A DNA stretch of 64,000 nucleotides from a bacterium OL-1 (GCA_000752675.2 LM994627.1:554429-618428); one strand, 5' to 3'; shown: positions 8,490 through 18,062, counted from the stretch's first letter. Numbers and translations are program-made. Notes: a model not told the origin generated them from the letters alone.

Positions 8490-9533
8490 CTACTGGCCCG
8501 TACTCTGGACAAAGCCACCGGAGAGCGCGTTGGCCTCGAGGACCTTGGCGCAGCCGGTGACGACGTTTTCGAGGGCAGTGGGGCTCACGTTGACGGGAAC
8601 GCCCGTCTCTTCGCGGAGACGCTGGTCGAGCCCGCGGAGAAGCCCGCCGCCACCCGTGAGCAGGATGCCGTAGAACATGAGGTCAGAGGCAAGGTCGGGC
8701 GGCGTCACGTCGAGGGCGTCCTTGACGGCCTTGGTGACCTCGTCGAGCGGACGATCCAGGGCACGGCGGATCTCCTCGCTCTCGATGCGGACCGTCTTGG
8801 GAAGGCCACTCATGACGTCACGACCGTTGACCTCAACGTCAAGCTCCTCAGCGAGCGGTGCCGCCGAGCCGACCTTGATCTTGATGTCCTCGGCCGTGCG
8901 CTCGCCGATGGAAAGGTTGTAGGCATCGCGGACGTGCTCGAGGATGGTCTGATCGAACTCGTCGCCGGCGGTACGGATGGACTGAGAGACAACAATGCCG
9001 CCCATGGAGATGACGGCCACCTCTGTGGTGCCACCGCCAATGTCCACGACCATCGAGCCAGTAGGGTCCTCGATGGGGAGGTCGGCGCCGATAGCAGCTG
9101 CCATGGGCTCCTCGATGAGGTAGGCCTGGCGTGCGCCGGCCTGAATGGTTGCCTCGAAGACGGCGCGCTTCTCGACGGACGTAACGCCCGAGGGAACGCA
9201 GACAACCACGCGCGGCCGTGGCGACCAGGGGTAGCGGCGCTCGCGCGCCTTCTCGATGAAGTACCTGAGCATGACTTCAGTGACATCAAAGTCGGCGATG
9301 ACGCCGTCCTTGAGGGGGCGCTCGGCGATGATGGAGCCAGGAGTGCGGCCAATCATGCGCTTGGCGTCGGCGCCTACGGCAAGGACGCGGCTCTCGCTCT
9401 TGTCGATGGCGACGACCGAGGGCTCGTTGATGACGATGCCCTGGCCCCTAACGGCCACGAGCGTGTTGGCGGTGCCCAGGTCGATAGCAAGGTCGCCGCC
9501 ATATTCGCCGAACAGTGAGTCGAAGATCGACAT
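8490..9533 (-). CDS. mreB: Actin-like rod shape-determining protein MreB
   Basis: MreB is the actin-like ATPase filament that positions the wall synthesis complex at the inner membrane face. The 347-residue product shows phosphate 1 (DLAIDLGTANTLV), phosphate 2 (MVVDIGGGTTEVAVIS) and adenosine (ILLTGGGGLLRGLD) motifs of the actin fold. The amphipathic start MSIFDSLFGEYG is typical of membrane-binding MreB. I chose ATG 9533 (AAGGAAG upstream) rather than an in-frame GTG at 9557, which would add eight charged residues. It heads the run mreB-mreC-mreD-mrdA-rodA. Confidence 0.96.
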   Translation of the reverse strand: MSIFDSLFGEYGGDLAIDLGTANTLVAVRGQGIVINEPSVVAIDKSESRVLAVGADAKRMIGRTPGSIIAERPLKDGVIADFDVTEVMLRYFIEKARERRYPWSPRPRVVVCVPSGVTSVEKRAVFEATIQAGARQAYLIEEPMAAAIGADLPIEDPTGSMVVDIGGGTTEVAVISMGGIVVSQSIRTAGDEFDQTILEHVRDAYNLSIGERTAEDIKIKVGSAAPLAEELDVEVNGRDVMSGLPKTVRIESEEIRRALDRPLDEVTKAVKDALDVTPPDLASDLMFYGILLTGGGGLLRGLDQRLREETGVPVNVSPTALENVVTGCAKVLEANALSGGFVQSTGQ

Positions 9534-9550
9534 AGCTTCCTTATCCCGTC

Positions 9551-9570
9551 TGCGCACCGGGCGGTGCGCA
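9551..9570. promoter_or_regulatory. Perfect 8-bp hairpin in front of mreB
   Basis: TGCGCACC and GGTGCGCA form perfect arms around a GGGC loop. The hairpin lies after the TPR gene stop (9592) and 18 nt before the mreB ATG. No U-tract follows on the minus strand, so it is a weak candidate for a terminator. It may instead be a processing site or mRNA-stabilising element that separates TPR from elongasome expression. Confidence 0.5.
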
Positions 9571-9591
9571 CGTTGTCTGCCGCGAGGAGCC

Positions 9592-10992
9592 CTAGCCCTG
9601 CGACGCGGTTCCCGTAGTGGTCGTAGTGGTCCCGGTCGAAGCCGTGGTCGACGAGGTCGAGTCCGAGGTGGTGGACGTGGTGTCTGCCGTGGTGGACGTG
9701 GTATCCGCGGAGGTAGACGCGGCGTCGCTAGTCACGTTTGTCACCTTCCAGGAGATGCCGTCGCGTACCAGGGAGATGGTGTAGGTCTGCGTGTCCCCCG
9801 TGGGGAGCGCAGCGGTGACCGTGGCCGTGGACTCGGTGGTGCTCCTGTCGACCTGGGTGGACTTGATGGTCGCGCCCGTGGGCACCGTGGACTCGATGGT
9901 TGCGGCATCAGAGGCCGGGACCGAGGCGGCGATGAAGCTGCCCAGGTCCTCGCCAGAGGTCTTGGCATCAAAGAGCTGCTCGATCACGGCCTCCTGCGTG
10001 GGCCAGCCAAAGCCGCGGTAGTAGGCAAATCCGGCGGCACCAAGCGCCACCACGAGGATGACGAGGATGGTGATGAAGATCTTGAGGCCACGGTGGTTGT
10101 GCTTGCGGCGAATCTTGCGCTCCTTCTTGTCCTGCTCGACAAGGTCCTCCTCAGAGACCGAGAAGAAGCCGGTGTCGTCGGCGGAGGGCATGAGCTCGCC
10201 AGAGGCTCCCGTTGGGTCGAGCGGGTCGTATCCCCCACCGTAGCCCGCAGCGGCGAGGAGGGCGTCGGTGTCCGAGGGGCGCTTCTTGCCGGCAATGGCA
10301 GCCATGGCCTTGCGCGCGGCGTCGTAGGAGGCCTGCGCCTCGGGCGAGAGCACGAGCGTACCGTCTGCCGTGGCGTAATCGAAGGCGTCGACCGCCTCGG
10401 ACATGCGGTTGGCGGCAACGTAGGCAAGGCCAAGATCGCAGTAGACCTGGTTCTGGCTCTGGAGGGGCGCCGAGAAGTCAAGTGCCGTGCGATATGCCTC
10501 GACGGCATCGACGGGACGGCCGAGCTGCATGAAGCAGCCACCAAGGTCGCACAGGGCAGAGGACGGGTTGGGGTTGGACTCATCGATAGCGGCATTCCTG
10601 TAGGCGATACCCGCGTTGCGGGGGTCTCCCAGGCGCTCGTAGGCGGTACCCAAGGCCATGTGGGCCTTATACGGGGTGGAATAGGAGGTGTCGCTCAGCG
10701 CCTGCGTGAGGGCGGTAACGGCCTCGGCAGGATGTCCGGCGGCGAGAAGAGCGCGGCCACGGTTGCACGAGAGCGGGCCCACCTTGCCGTACGTGGTGTC
10801 GCGCAGAGCGCTCTCGTATGCGGCAGCAGCAGCCTCGTACTGCCCGAGCTTCATGTAGGAGTTACCCACGAGGTGGTCGACGGGACCAGAGACCTCGCCC
10901 GGGTTCTTTGCCTGGGAGAGCCTGTCGACCGCGGTGAGCCAGTCGCCCTGCTGATAGGCGGCCTTGCCCGCCTCATATGCCTGTTGATTCAC
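9592..10992 (-). CDS. TPR-repeat single-span membrane protein with Ser/Thr-rich C-terminus
   Basis: The 466-residue protein has three visible parts. About residues 1-210 are several tetratricopeptide units (NQQAYEAGKAAYQQGDWLTAVDRL, GNSYMKLGQYEAAAAAYESAL, ALGTAYERLGDPRNAGIAYRNA and others). A polar linker leads to one membrane helix (about 303-327, IFITILVILVVALGAAGFAYY) after a Lys/Arg/His-rich stop. An outside domain of about 90 residues then ends in a Thr/Ser/Asp tract. The topology would be TPR inside, short domain outside. Start GTG 10992 follows GAGGGGG. It sits between a cyclophilin and mreB. I infer an envelope scaffold role, possibly linked to the elongasome, but the function is unknown. 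Confidence 0.8.
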   Translation of the reverse strand: MNQQAYEAGKAAYQQGDWLTAVDRLSQAKNPGEVSGPVDHLVGNSYMKLGQYEAAAAAYESALRDTTYGKVGPLSCNRGRALLAAGHPAEAVTALTQALSDTSYSTPYKAHMALGTAYERLGDPRNAGIAYRNAAIDESNPNPSSALCDLGGCFMQLGRPVDAVEAYRTALDFSAPLQSQNQVYCDLGLAYVAANRMSEAVDAFDYATADGTLVLSPEAQASYDAARKAMAAIAGKKRPSDTDALLAAAGYGGGYDPLDPTGASGELMPSADDTGFFSVSEEDLVEQDKKERKIRRKHNHRGLKIFITILVILVVALGAAGFAYYRGFGWPTQEAVIEQLFDAKTSGEDLGSFIAASVPASDAATIESTVPTGATIKSTQVDRSTTESTATVTAALPTGDTQTYTISLVRDGISWKVTNVTSDAASTSADTTSTTADTTSTTSDSTSSTTASTGTTTTTTGTASQG

Positions 10993-11025
10993 GTGAGACC
11001 CCCTCGCTTCGACACTGGCGAAACG

Positions 11026-11520
11026 CTACGCGCGGTGTTCGATCGTTATCGAGTTGATGACATCGCCCTTGCGCAGGGCGGCAATGGTGTCGAGACCCTC
11101 GATGGTCTGCCCGAACACGGTGTAACCCTTGTCCAGGAAGTGCTGGGGGCCAAGGCAGAAATAGAACTGGGAGCCGGCGGAGTTGGGATCAGACGCGCGG
11201 GCCATGGCAAGCGCACCGTCCTCGTGGCTGTTGTGAGGGTTGGTGGTGTACTCCTCATGGATGCAGTAGCCCGGACCACCGGTGCCGTTACCCGCAGGGT
11301 CGCCACCCTGAATAACAAAGCCGGGCTCGTAGCGGTGGAACGTGAGGCCATCGTAGAAGCCCTTCTCGGCCAGCTCGCAAAAGTTCGCCACATGGATAGG
11401 GGCACCCTCGCCGTCAAGGCGCACCACGATGGTGCCCTTGCTGGTGTCAAAGACCGCGACCTCGTCACCCTTCACCTTATACGCCGGCGTGTAGAGCGGC
11501 TTAGAACCAAAGAGACCCAT
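11026..11520 (-). CDS. Cyclophilin-type peptidyl-prolyl cis-trans isomerase
   Basis: This single-domain, cytosolic cyclophilin has 164 residues. Family motifs are FHRYEPGFVIQGGDP (active-site FHR...QGGD), GALAMARASDPNSAGSQFYFC and GYTVFGQTIEGLDTI. No signal peptide is present: the N-terminus MGLFGSKPLYTPAYKVKGDE is polar. ATG 11520 follows GGAGGGGAC. It probably catalyses prolyl isomerisation of folding proteins. It lies 33 nt upstream of the TPR gene and is likely cotranscribed with it. Confidence 0.93.
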   Translation of the reverse strand: MGLFGSKPLYTPAYKVKGDEVAVFDTSKGTIVVRLDGEGAPIHVANFCELAEKGFYDGLTFHRYEPGFVIQGGDPAGNGTGGPGYCIHEEYTTNPHNSHEDGALAMARASDPNSAGSQFYFCLGPQHFLDKGYTVFGQTIEGLDTIAALRKGDVINSITIEHRA

Positions 11521-11651
11521 GTCCCCTCCAAAATGTCAAGCTCACAACGTCACGTGGACGTCGAGAGAATAGCGGCAATCTTTCATCCCTACGATAGTAC
11601 CAGCAAGCGACGGCCTGCACGCAATCGCCAGACGCAACACGCCCCCACCGC

Positions 11652-12701
11652 CTACTGCTCCGTAGGCTTCCATGCGTCGTAGTTCTCGTCGAAGAGTGTT
11701 TTGTAGCTGTCCGTGCCCGAGGAGTAGCCGATCTTCTCGAGCGGGGCCAGGATCTTCTTCTCCGTGGTCTTGGTGACAGAGAGCTTCCAGGCCTCGCAAA
11801 TGGCATCCGAGCGGTTGCGCAGCCAGTTCCCCAGCGTAGTCATGTTGGAGATGTCATCCGCGTAGGTGCCGTCGGAGTCATCAAGCGAGGCGATGTCATC
11901 AATGAGATTGGAGAGCTCGATAGCGGTCTGGTCGGCGGTGGCCTTGCCAGACTCGCGCTCGGACTCGGTGCCGCTTACCCCCGTCGTGGTAAGGTCCGCC
12001 ACGCTCTGGTCGAGCTGATCCGCATAGGTGCCGAGTTTATCGTAGTCATCGCTAATGGACTGGTAGACAGACTTGGTGCCGGTATCGGAGCTAGAATCCG
12101 AGCTGGAGTCCGAGCTGTCGCTCGACGAGTCGGTGGTGGTTGCCGAGGAGCCGTCCTGCCCGGTGAGTGCAGAGATGTAGCCAGGGTAGCCTGCCATCGA
12201 CGTGTCGGCATCCGTTTGCGCATGCGTAATGTAGAGGTTGGGATTCCACGGATGCGTAATCCAGAGAGCCATGCCACCTGCCAGGACAAGCGCGGCTCCC
12301 GCGGCAACCATGAGCACCCGCGTGCGCGGCATGCGGTCATGGCGCACCGTCGCAGACTCCGGGCCAGGCTCAGACGGAATGGCGCTCTCGATGCGCGGCA
12401 TGGCGCGCGTGGCGTCTGCGCCACCCTCGTCGACATCCTCTCCATCGGTGGCAACCGGCCCCTCTATGGTGGGTATGCCCAGATCACGCACGGCCTGTCC
12501 ACTCTTGGAACGGGCTGTCACGCCAACAGGGGCGCCGCACTTGGGGCAGGAGTGGGCATCTGGCGGAACCAGAGCCCCGCAGGTTGGGCACCAAGCGACC
12601 TTGGTCACGGGAATCCTCTGCGTAAGACCAAGGTCATAGTGGCAAGACGGGCAGGCGACGGCACCCGCAGGCACCTCCGCACCACAGTTTGGACACCTCA
12701 T
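11652..12701 (-). CDS. Zinc-ribbon membrane protein with Ser/Asp-rich linker
   Basis: The 349-residue protein starts at ATG 12701 (GGGAGG 7 nt upstream). The N-terminus carries two double-Cys zinc ribbons (CPNCGAEVPAGAVACPSC and CPTCGALVPPDAHSCPKC) inside the cell. A linker follows, then one membrane helix (about residues 128-147), then an outside part with a Ser/Asp/Thr run and a roughly 150-residue helical domain rich in Asp, Leu and Ser. The arrangement resembles zinc-ribbon envelope proteins of Gram-positives whose roles are mostly unknown. It is separated from ppiB by about 130 nt. No specific function can be assigned. Confidence 0.75.
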   Translation of the reverse strand: MRCPNCGAEVPAGAVACPSCHYDLGLTQRIPVTKVAWCPTCGALVPPDAHSCPKCGAPVGVTARSKSGQAVRDLGIPTIEGPVATDGEDVDEGGADATRAMPRIESAIPSEPGPESATVRHDRMPRTRVLMVAAGAALVLAGGMALWITHPWNPNLYITHAQTDADTSMAGYPGYISALTGQDGSSATTTDSSSDSSDSSSDSSSDTGTKSVYQSISDDYDKLGTYADQLDQSVADLTTTGVSGTESERESGKATADQTAIELSNLIDDIASLDDSDGTYADDISNMTTLGNWLRNRSDAICEAWKLSVTKTTEKKILAPLEKIGYSSGTDSYKTLFDENYDAWKPTEQ

Positions 12702-12806
12702 GCAAATCCCTCCCGTCTGTCTCTTACCCAGCAAAGCGAGTCCAGCCGCACATTCTCGCCGTTCCGCCCGCCGCGCACAATACCGCCAAGCAAGCTCTCA
12801 CAAGGC

Positions 12807-15503
12807 CTATGAAATCTCGTCCAGGACGTATGGAAGGATGCCACCCTTCGCGAGGAAGCGTCCCTCCATGGGCGTGTCGACGCGCACGATGCAGACAAAG
12901 GTGACTGCCGTACCATCCGGCCGTGCGGCCGTGACCTCGACCTCGCGCGGGCTGGGGAGTCCCTCGGCAAGGTTCACGGGAGCGACGTCGAAGGTCTCCT
13001 CGCCCGTGAGGCCCAGCGTGGCGGCATTCTCGCCCTCCTTGAACTGCAGCGGGAGCACTCCCATCTGCACCAGGTTGGAGCGGTGGATGCGCTCGAAGCT
13101 CTCGGCGATGACGGCGCGCACGCCAAGGAGCAGCGGCCCCTTGCCAGCCCAGTCGCGGCTCGAACCAGAGCCGTAGAGCTTGCCCGCGACCACCACCAAT
13201 GGCACGTCATGCTTCGCGTAGTCCACCGCGGCGTCGAAGATGCTCTTGACCTCGCCGTCGAGAAAATCGCGAGTCCAGCCTCCCACGCGGCCATCTGCCA
13301 GCGCATTCTTTAGCTTGACGTTGGCAAAGGTACCACGCGCCATGACCTCGTGGTTGCCCCTGCGGCTGCCGTAGGTGTTGAAGTCCTGCTGAGCCACGCC
13401 GTGCTCGGTGAGGTAGCGCGCCGCCGGCGAGTCCGGGGCAATGGCGCCTGCGGGCGAGATGTGGTCCGTGGTCACAAAGTCGCCGAGGAGTGCCAGGGCA
13501 CGAGCGCCCGAAACCTCGACGGTCTCTCGCTGTCGCGCGATGTCGAAGTAAGGCGCGCGACGAACGTAGGTGGACGACTCGTCCCATGGAAAAGTCGAGG
13601 AGGACGAGGACTCGATGGCCTGCCAGGACGCTGAACCCTCCTTGAGCGACCCCTGAGCATCGGCGAAGAGCGACGGCGTAAGTACGTGCGAGAGGACCTC
13701 GGCGACCTCGTCGTTGGAGGGAACCAGATCCGCAAGCATCACGGGCTCGCCGTTGACGCCCGTTCCAACGGGCTCCTTGGTAAGATCAACGTCCATGGTG
13801 CCCACAAGTGAGTAGGCAACAACGTAGGCGGGCTGGCACAGGTAGTTCTGGCTCACGTAGGGCGAAATGCGGCCCTCGAAGTTGCGGTTACCGGAAAGAA
13901 CGCTCGTGAGCTCCATCTCGTCCGCTCGCTCGCGCAGCGCCGGGTGGATGTCGCCGGAGTTGCCAATGCAGCTCATGCAGCCAAAGCCGCAGGTGAAAAA
14001 GCCGAGCTTGGCAAGGGGCGCGGTGAGGCCGGCACGTTCTAGCAGGAGCTGCGTGGCGTGGCTGCCAGGGGCAAGAATCTTCTTCACCCAGGGCTTGGGC
14101 GCAAGGCCGCGCTCGACGGCGCGCTTGGCGAGAAGCCCCGCGGCAACCATCATTGCCGGGTCGGTCGCGGTAGTGCAGCTGGTGATGGCAGCAATGGCCA
14201 GCGCGCCGTGGTGCAGGTCAAAGGCGTTATCGCCGCACGTGACCGAGAATGCCCGGGAGAGGTCCCCGTGGCCGTTCTTCTCGGCGCTCTGCTCGAAGCG
14301 CTCCCGCAGGCCAGCAATGGTCACGCGGTCGTGCGGGCGCGAGGGACCAGCAAGGCTCGGCTCAACCGTACCAAGGTCGAGCGAGACCGTGCGGGCGTAG
14401 GTGCGGCCGGTCGTGGCGCCAAAGGTGCCCTGGCGCTCAAGGTATGCCTGCGCAAACGCAACGTCATCAGCATTGCGGCCGGTGAGCTTGAGGTAGTCCA
14501 GGGTCTTCTCGTCCACAGGGAAGAGCGTGGTTGTGGCGCCGTACTCAGGCGTCATGTTGGCAACGCAGGAGCGCTGCGTGGCCGTAAGGGTCGCCACGCC
14601 ATCGCCCGTCACCTCCACGAGGCAGCCAACGACACCCGCGGCACGCATGAGCTGCGCCACCGTGAGCGCAAGGTCCATGCCTGAGACGCCGTCGCGCAGG
14701 GCACCGGTGAGCCGAAGCTCCACCACCGGCGGCACAAGCATCGAGATGGGCTGTCCCAGCGCCGCAGCCTCGGCCTCAATGCCGCCAACGCCCCAGCCCA
14801 TGACACCCACGCCGTTTGCCGTGGTGGTGTGGGAGTCGGTGCCCACGAGCGTGTCAAAGCAGGCAACGGGTTCGTCTTTAGTGGAGAGCGCGTCGGTGGT
14901 CACCACGCGGCAGAAGCGCTCGATGTTGAGCTGATGGCAGATGCCGCCTCCAGGCGGAACGATCTCGACGTTGCCAAAGGACTGGCCGGCCCACTTGAGG
15001 AAAGCAAAACGCTCGTGGTTGCGCTTCGCCTCGAGCTCCTGGTTCTTCTCGCACGCGTCCTTTTCGCCTGCGACGTCCGCGATCACCGAATGGTCAACAA
15101 CGAGCGTGCAGGGGATGTGCGGGTTCACGCGCGAGGGGTCTCCACCGCGGGCGACCATGGCGTCGCGCATGGAGGCAAAGTCGACAAAGACGGGCACGCC
15201 GGTGAAGTCCTGGAAGAGGACGCGCGCGGGCATGAACTCGATCTCGGTGCCCTGCTCGCCGGCGAGGCCCGCCTTTACCACAGCCTGGGCCTGACGCACG
15301 GCGTCTTCGTCTGTGGCCGAGCGGCGAACGACGTTCTCGAGAAGCTCGACCAGGGCGCGGGGCAGACGGCTGGCGCCCGGGATGCCAGAGACGTCAAAGG
15401 CAAGGGCGTCTTGTCCGCCCGCAGAGATACGGACGGGATGGCGAGCAGCGAGAACGGCGTCCCTAAACTCCCTGGTGCTTGGCGTTCCTTCTGTGAGTGA
15501 CAT
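12807..15503 (-). CDS. acnA: Aconitate hydratase (AcnA type)
   Basis: Aconitase interconverts citrate and isocitrate with a [4Fe-4S] cluster. The 898-residue product has the full aconitase A layout. Cluster ligands are seen in ITSCTTATDP and FGCMSCIGNSG, DSHTTTANGVG is present, and the C-terminal swivel domain holds YGSGSSRDWAGKGP and NLVQMGVLPLQF. ATG 15503 was chosen because GGAGGAG lies 4 nt upstream. This start overlaps the end of the P-type ATPase gene by 41 nt. No citrate synthase or isocitrate dehydrogenase is nearby in the window, so it may serve a partial TCA branch towards glutamate (inference). Confidence 0.96.
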   Translation of the reverse strand: MSLTEGTPSTREFRDAVLAARHPVRISAGGQDALAFDVSGIPGASRLPRALVELLENVVRRSATDEDAVRQAQAVVKAGLAGEQGTEIEFMPARVLFQDFTGVPVFVDFASMRDAMVARGGDPSRVNPHIPCTLVVDHSVIADVAGEKDACEKNQELEAKRNHERFAFLKWAGQSFGNVEIVPPGGGICHQLNIERFCRVVTTDALSTKDEPVACFDTLVGTDSHTTTANGVGVMGWGVGGIEAEAAALGQPISMLVPPVVELRLTGALRDGVSGMDLALTVAQLMRAAGVVGCLVEVTGDGVATLTATQRSCVANMTPEYGATTTLFPVDEKTLDYLKLTGRNADDVAFAQAYLERQGTFGATTGRTYARTVSLDLGTVEPSLAGPSRPHDRVTIAGLRERFEQSAEKNGHGDLSRAFSVTCGDNAFDLHHGALAIAAITSCTTATDPAMMVAAGLLAKRAVERGLAPKPWVKKILAPGSHATQLLLERAGLTAPLAKLGFFTCGFGCMSCIGNSGDIHPALRERADEMELTSVLSGNRNFEGRISPYVSQNYLCQPAYVVAYSLVGTMDVDLTKEPVGTGVNGEPVMLADLVPSNDEVAEVLSHVLTPSLFADAQGSLKEGSASWQAIESSSSSTFPWDESSTYVRRAPYFDIARQRETVEVSGARALALLGDFVTTDHISPAGAIAPDSPAARYLTEHGVAQQDFNTYGSRRGNHEVMARGTFANVKLKNALADGRVGGWTRDFLDGEVKSIFDAAVDYAKHDVPLVVVAGKLYGSGSSRDWAGKGPLLLGVRAVIAESFERIHRSNLVQMGVLPLQFKEGENAATLGLTGEETFDVAPVNLAEGLPSPREVEVTAARPDGTAVTFVCIVRVDTPMEGRFLAKGGILPYVLDEIS

Positions 15504-17907
15504 GGGTCTCCTCCAGTCTGTCCGCAAGGCGGGCGATGCCCCCACCTGCATTGGCAAGGGCTATCGAGCGGTTGAAGAGCGTATCGAACAGGGCGCACGA
15601 GAGCACACCCGTAACGATGACCAAGACACACATACTAAGCGTGAGGGGGGACACCATGAAGAAGGCACCAAAGACCGTACACCCGACGGCAACAATCGCC
15701 GCAACAGTTATAAGAAGCGCGGTGCGAAGGGGGGTCAAGGGCTGCGAGATGCGCCAGATGAGACGAATGCCCACGATTGCAACGAGCAGCATACAGACGG
15801 TAGAGGTCTCGGCAAAGTCCATGGGCATGATGCGCTCGGCGGCGAGGGCCACGACGAGCGCCACGGTGATGCCGGCCGATGCGGGAAGCGAGCGCGCGAG
15901 CACGTGGCCAAGGAAACCGCCGCTCACGCGGTCGTGGTTAGGCTCCAGCGCAAGCACGAACGACGGGATGCCGATGATGGCAGCCGAGATGAGCGACATC
16001 TGTATGGGAATGAAGGGGTACGGCGGGAAGAAGATGCACACCAGCGCGAGAACTGCCGTGTAGACGGTCTTGACGAGGAAGAGTGATGCCGAACGCTGCA
16101 GGTTGTTGATTGAACGACGCCCCTCGGCAACGACCTCGGGCATGTGGGAGAAGTCGTTGTCGGCAAGGACGATCTCCGAGACGTTGCGGGCCGCGGCAGA
16201 ACCGGAGGCAACAGAGATTGAGCAGTCCGCCTCGCGCAGCGCGAGCACGTCGTTCACGCCGTCGCCCGTCATAGCAACCACGTGGCCGTCCGCGCGAAGG
16301 GCGCGCACGAGCGAGCGCTTCTGCTCGGGTGTCACACGCCCAAAGACGTGGTAGCTGTGAGCGGCGGCAATGAGGTCCTCCTCAGTCTTGAGCGTTGTTG
16401 CGTCAACGGCTTGCTCCGCGTGCGGCACGCCCGCCCTCGCGGCAATTGCCGAGACGGTCGAGGGGTCGTCGCCAGAGATGACGCGCAGGTCAACGCCCTG
16501 CTCGATGAAGTAGCGCATGGTCTGCGGGGCAGTAGCGCGAAGCTCGTCCTGTATGCCGACCACACCGAGAAGCGACGCCTTGCCAAGGGGAGCGCCCTCG
16601 GCGTCAAAACCTGTGACCTCGCAGACAACAAGCACGCGCTCGCAGGGGTCAAAGCCGGCCGCAAGGTCCGCCGCCTGGGCCGCGCCCTTCTCGTCCAGCA
16701 CAAAGCGCGCGGCCCCTAGAACAAACGCCTGTCCCTCAGACGTCACGCAGCCAGAGCACTTGCGCCGCGAGTTGAAGGGGACCACGCGCAGCGGAGCCCC
16801 TCCCCTCTCGACGCCAGCCTTGTTTGCGTAGGCGAGAAGCGCCTGCGCCGTGTCGTTTGCGTCGTCCTCGGACGCGCGGACGACCTCTGCCAGTGCCTTG
16901 TCGACCTCTGACAGCGTGTGGCCAGGCGCCGGCTCGACGCGCGAGACCTCCATGCGGCCTGTGGTGATGGTCCCCGTCTTGTCGAGGCACAGAGTGTCGA
17001 CGCGCGCAAGCGTCTCCACGCAATAGGTCTGCTGCACGAGGACCTTGCGCGATGCCAGCCGCGTAGTGGCAATGGCAAGGATGCTCGAGGTGAGCAGCAC
17101 GAGCCCCTGCGGGATCATGCCCACCACGGCAGCGACGGCGGAGAGAATGGCGTCGTTGAGCGTCGCGCTGTCCATGAAGAGCGTGCGCAGGAAAAGACCA
17201 ATGCCCAGCGGAAAGAGCACGTAGGTGCCCAGGCGGATGATTGCCCTCAGTGAGTCGAGAATCTGCGAGTGCACGGGTTTCAAATACTTTGCCTCGGCGT
17301 TGATGCGCGCGGCGTAGCCCTGCTGCCCCACCTTGGTCACGCGGGCGAGAAGGTCGCCGGAGTCAATGAAGCTGCCACTCAAGAGTGTGTCGCCGGGACC
17401 CTTGGGAACAGGTCGGCTCTCGCCCGTGAGCAGGGATTCGTCCATCTGGACCTGGCCCCTGAGCACCACGGAGTCCGCAGGGACCTGCTCGCCGTGTGCC
17501 AGGAGGATGCAGTCGTCGAGCACCAGCTCGGAAGGGAGCAGCTCCACTACCTGGCCGTCACGCTTCACGCGGACGCGCTTCTCTGTAAGGATGGAGAGCT
17601 TGTCGACCATGCGCTTGGCCCGGATCTCCTGAAAGACGCCGATGACCAGGTTGCAGATGACCACGCCTATGAAAAGCAGGTTTCGCCATTGGCCCGTTAT
17701 GGCAACGAGGATTGCCATGGCAACGTTGACACCATTGAAGAGCGTGAACGTGTGCTCGGCCAGGATTTGGCGCACGGACTTGGTCTTGACGTCGGTGTTG
17801 GCGTTGGTCTTCCCGGCGGCGACGCGCTCCTCGACCTCGGCGGAAGAGAGGCCCTCGACGTTTGTCTCGGGCGTGTCCCCGGTGGCAGGTGTGGTGTTGC
17901 GCGTCAT
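15463..17907 (-). CDS. Cation-translocating P-type ATPase (CtpE-like)
   Basis: The 814-residue membrane pump has the P-type core: LLTGESRPVPKG actuator loop, DKTGTIT phosphorylation site, ERVLVVCEV in the nucleotide domain, and the hinge MTGDGVNDVLALREADCSIS. The fourth membrane helix reads GMIPQGLVLLTSS, close to the PEGL of CtpE-type calcium pumps but with Gln in place of Glu. There are about ten hydrophobic segments. No heavy-metal-binding N-domain (CxxC) is present. ATG 17907 follows GGGGAGACC. Ca2+ or another divalent cation is the likely substrate, from family resemblance only. A possible -10 TACAAT (minus strand) lies at 17958-17963. Confidence 0.88.
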   Translation of the reverse strand: MTRNTTPATGDTPETNVEGLSSAEVEERVAAGKTNANTDVKTKSVRQILAEHTFTLFNGVNVAMAILVAITGQWRNLLFIGVVICNLVIGVFQEIRAKRMVDKLSILTEKRVRVKRDGQVVELLPSELVLDDCILLAHGEQVPADSVVLRGQVQMDESLLTGESRPVPKGPGDTLLSGSFIDSGDLLARVTKVGQQGYAARINAEAKYLKPVHSQILDSLRAIIRLGTYVLFPLGIGLFLRTLFMDSATLNDAILSAVAAVVGMIPQGLVLLTSSILAIATTRLASRKVLVQQTYCVETLARVDTLCLDKTGTITTGRMEVSRVEPAPGHTLSEVDKALAEVVRASEDDANDTAQALLAYANKAGVERGGAPLRVVPFNSRRKCSGCVTSEGQAFVLGAARFVLDEKGAAQAADLAAGFDPCERVLVVCEVTGFDAEGAPLGKASLLGVVGIQDELRATAPQTMRYFIEQGVDLRVISGDDPSTVSAIAARAGVPHAEQAVDATTLKTEEDLIAAAHSYHVFGRVTPEQKRSLVRALRADGHVVAMTGDGVNDVLALREADCSISVASGSAAARNVSEIVLADNDFSHMPEVVAEGRRSINNLQRSASLFLVKTVYTAVLALVCIFFPPYPFIPIQMSLISAAIIGIPSFVLALEPNHDRVSGGFLGHVLARSLPASAGITVALVVALAAERIMPMDFAETSTVCMLLVAIVGIRLIWRISQPLTPLRTALLITVAAIVAVGCTVFGAFFMVSPLTLSMCVLVIVTGVLSCALFDTLFNRSIALANAGGGIARLADRLEETHVTHRRNAKHQGV

Positions 17908-18062
17908 GGTCTCCCCTCGCTTGGGCTGCCGCAGGGGGCAGCGGGTACCGAGAGTCCATTGTATGCGAGCGGCCCAAACTGGCGACGGGTCGACTTAGGT
18001 GTTGTGGGCGAGTCGTGATGATGGCAATCTGCGGTGACGGTAGCCAAGTTGGGAAGTTTGCC

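Noticed and set aside
9256-11682. 808-residue plus-strand frame
   Set aside because: It is an antisense shadow across mreB, the TPR gene and the cyclophilin gene. High-GC coding DNA often leaves such long open frames on the opposite strand.
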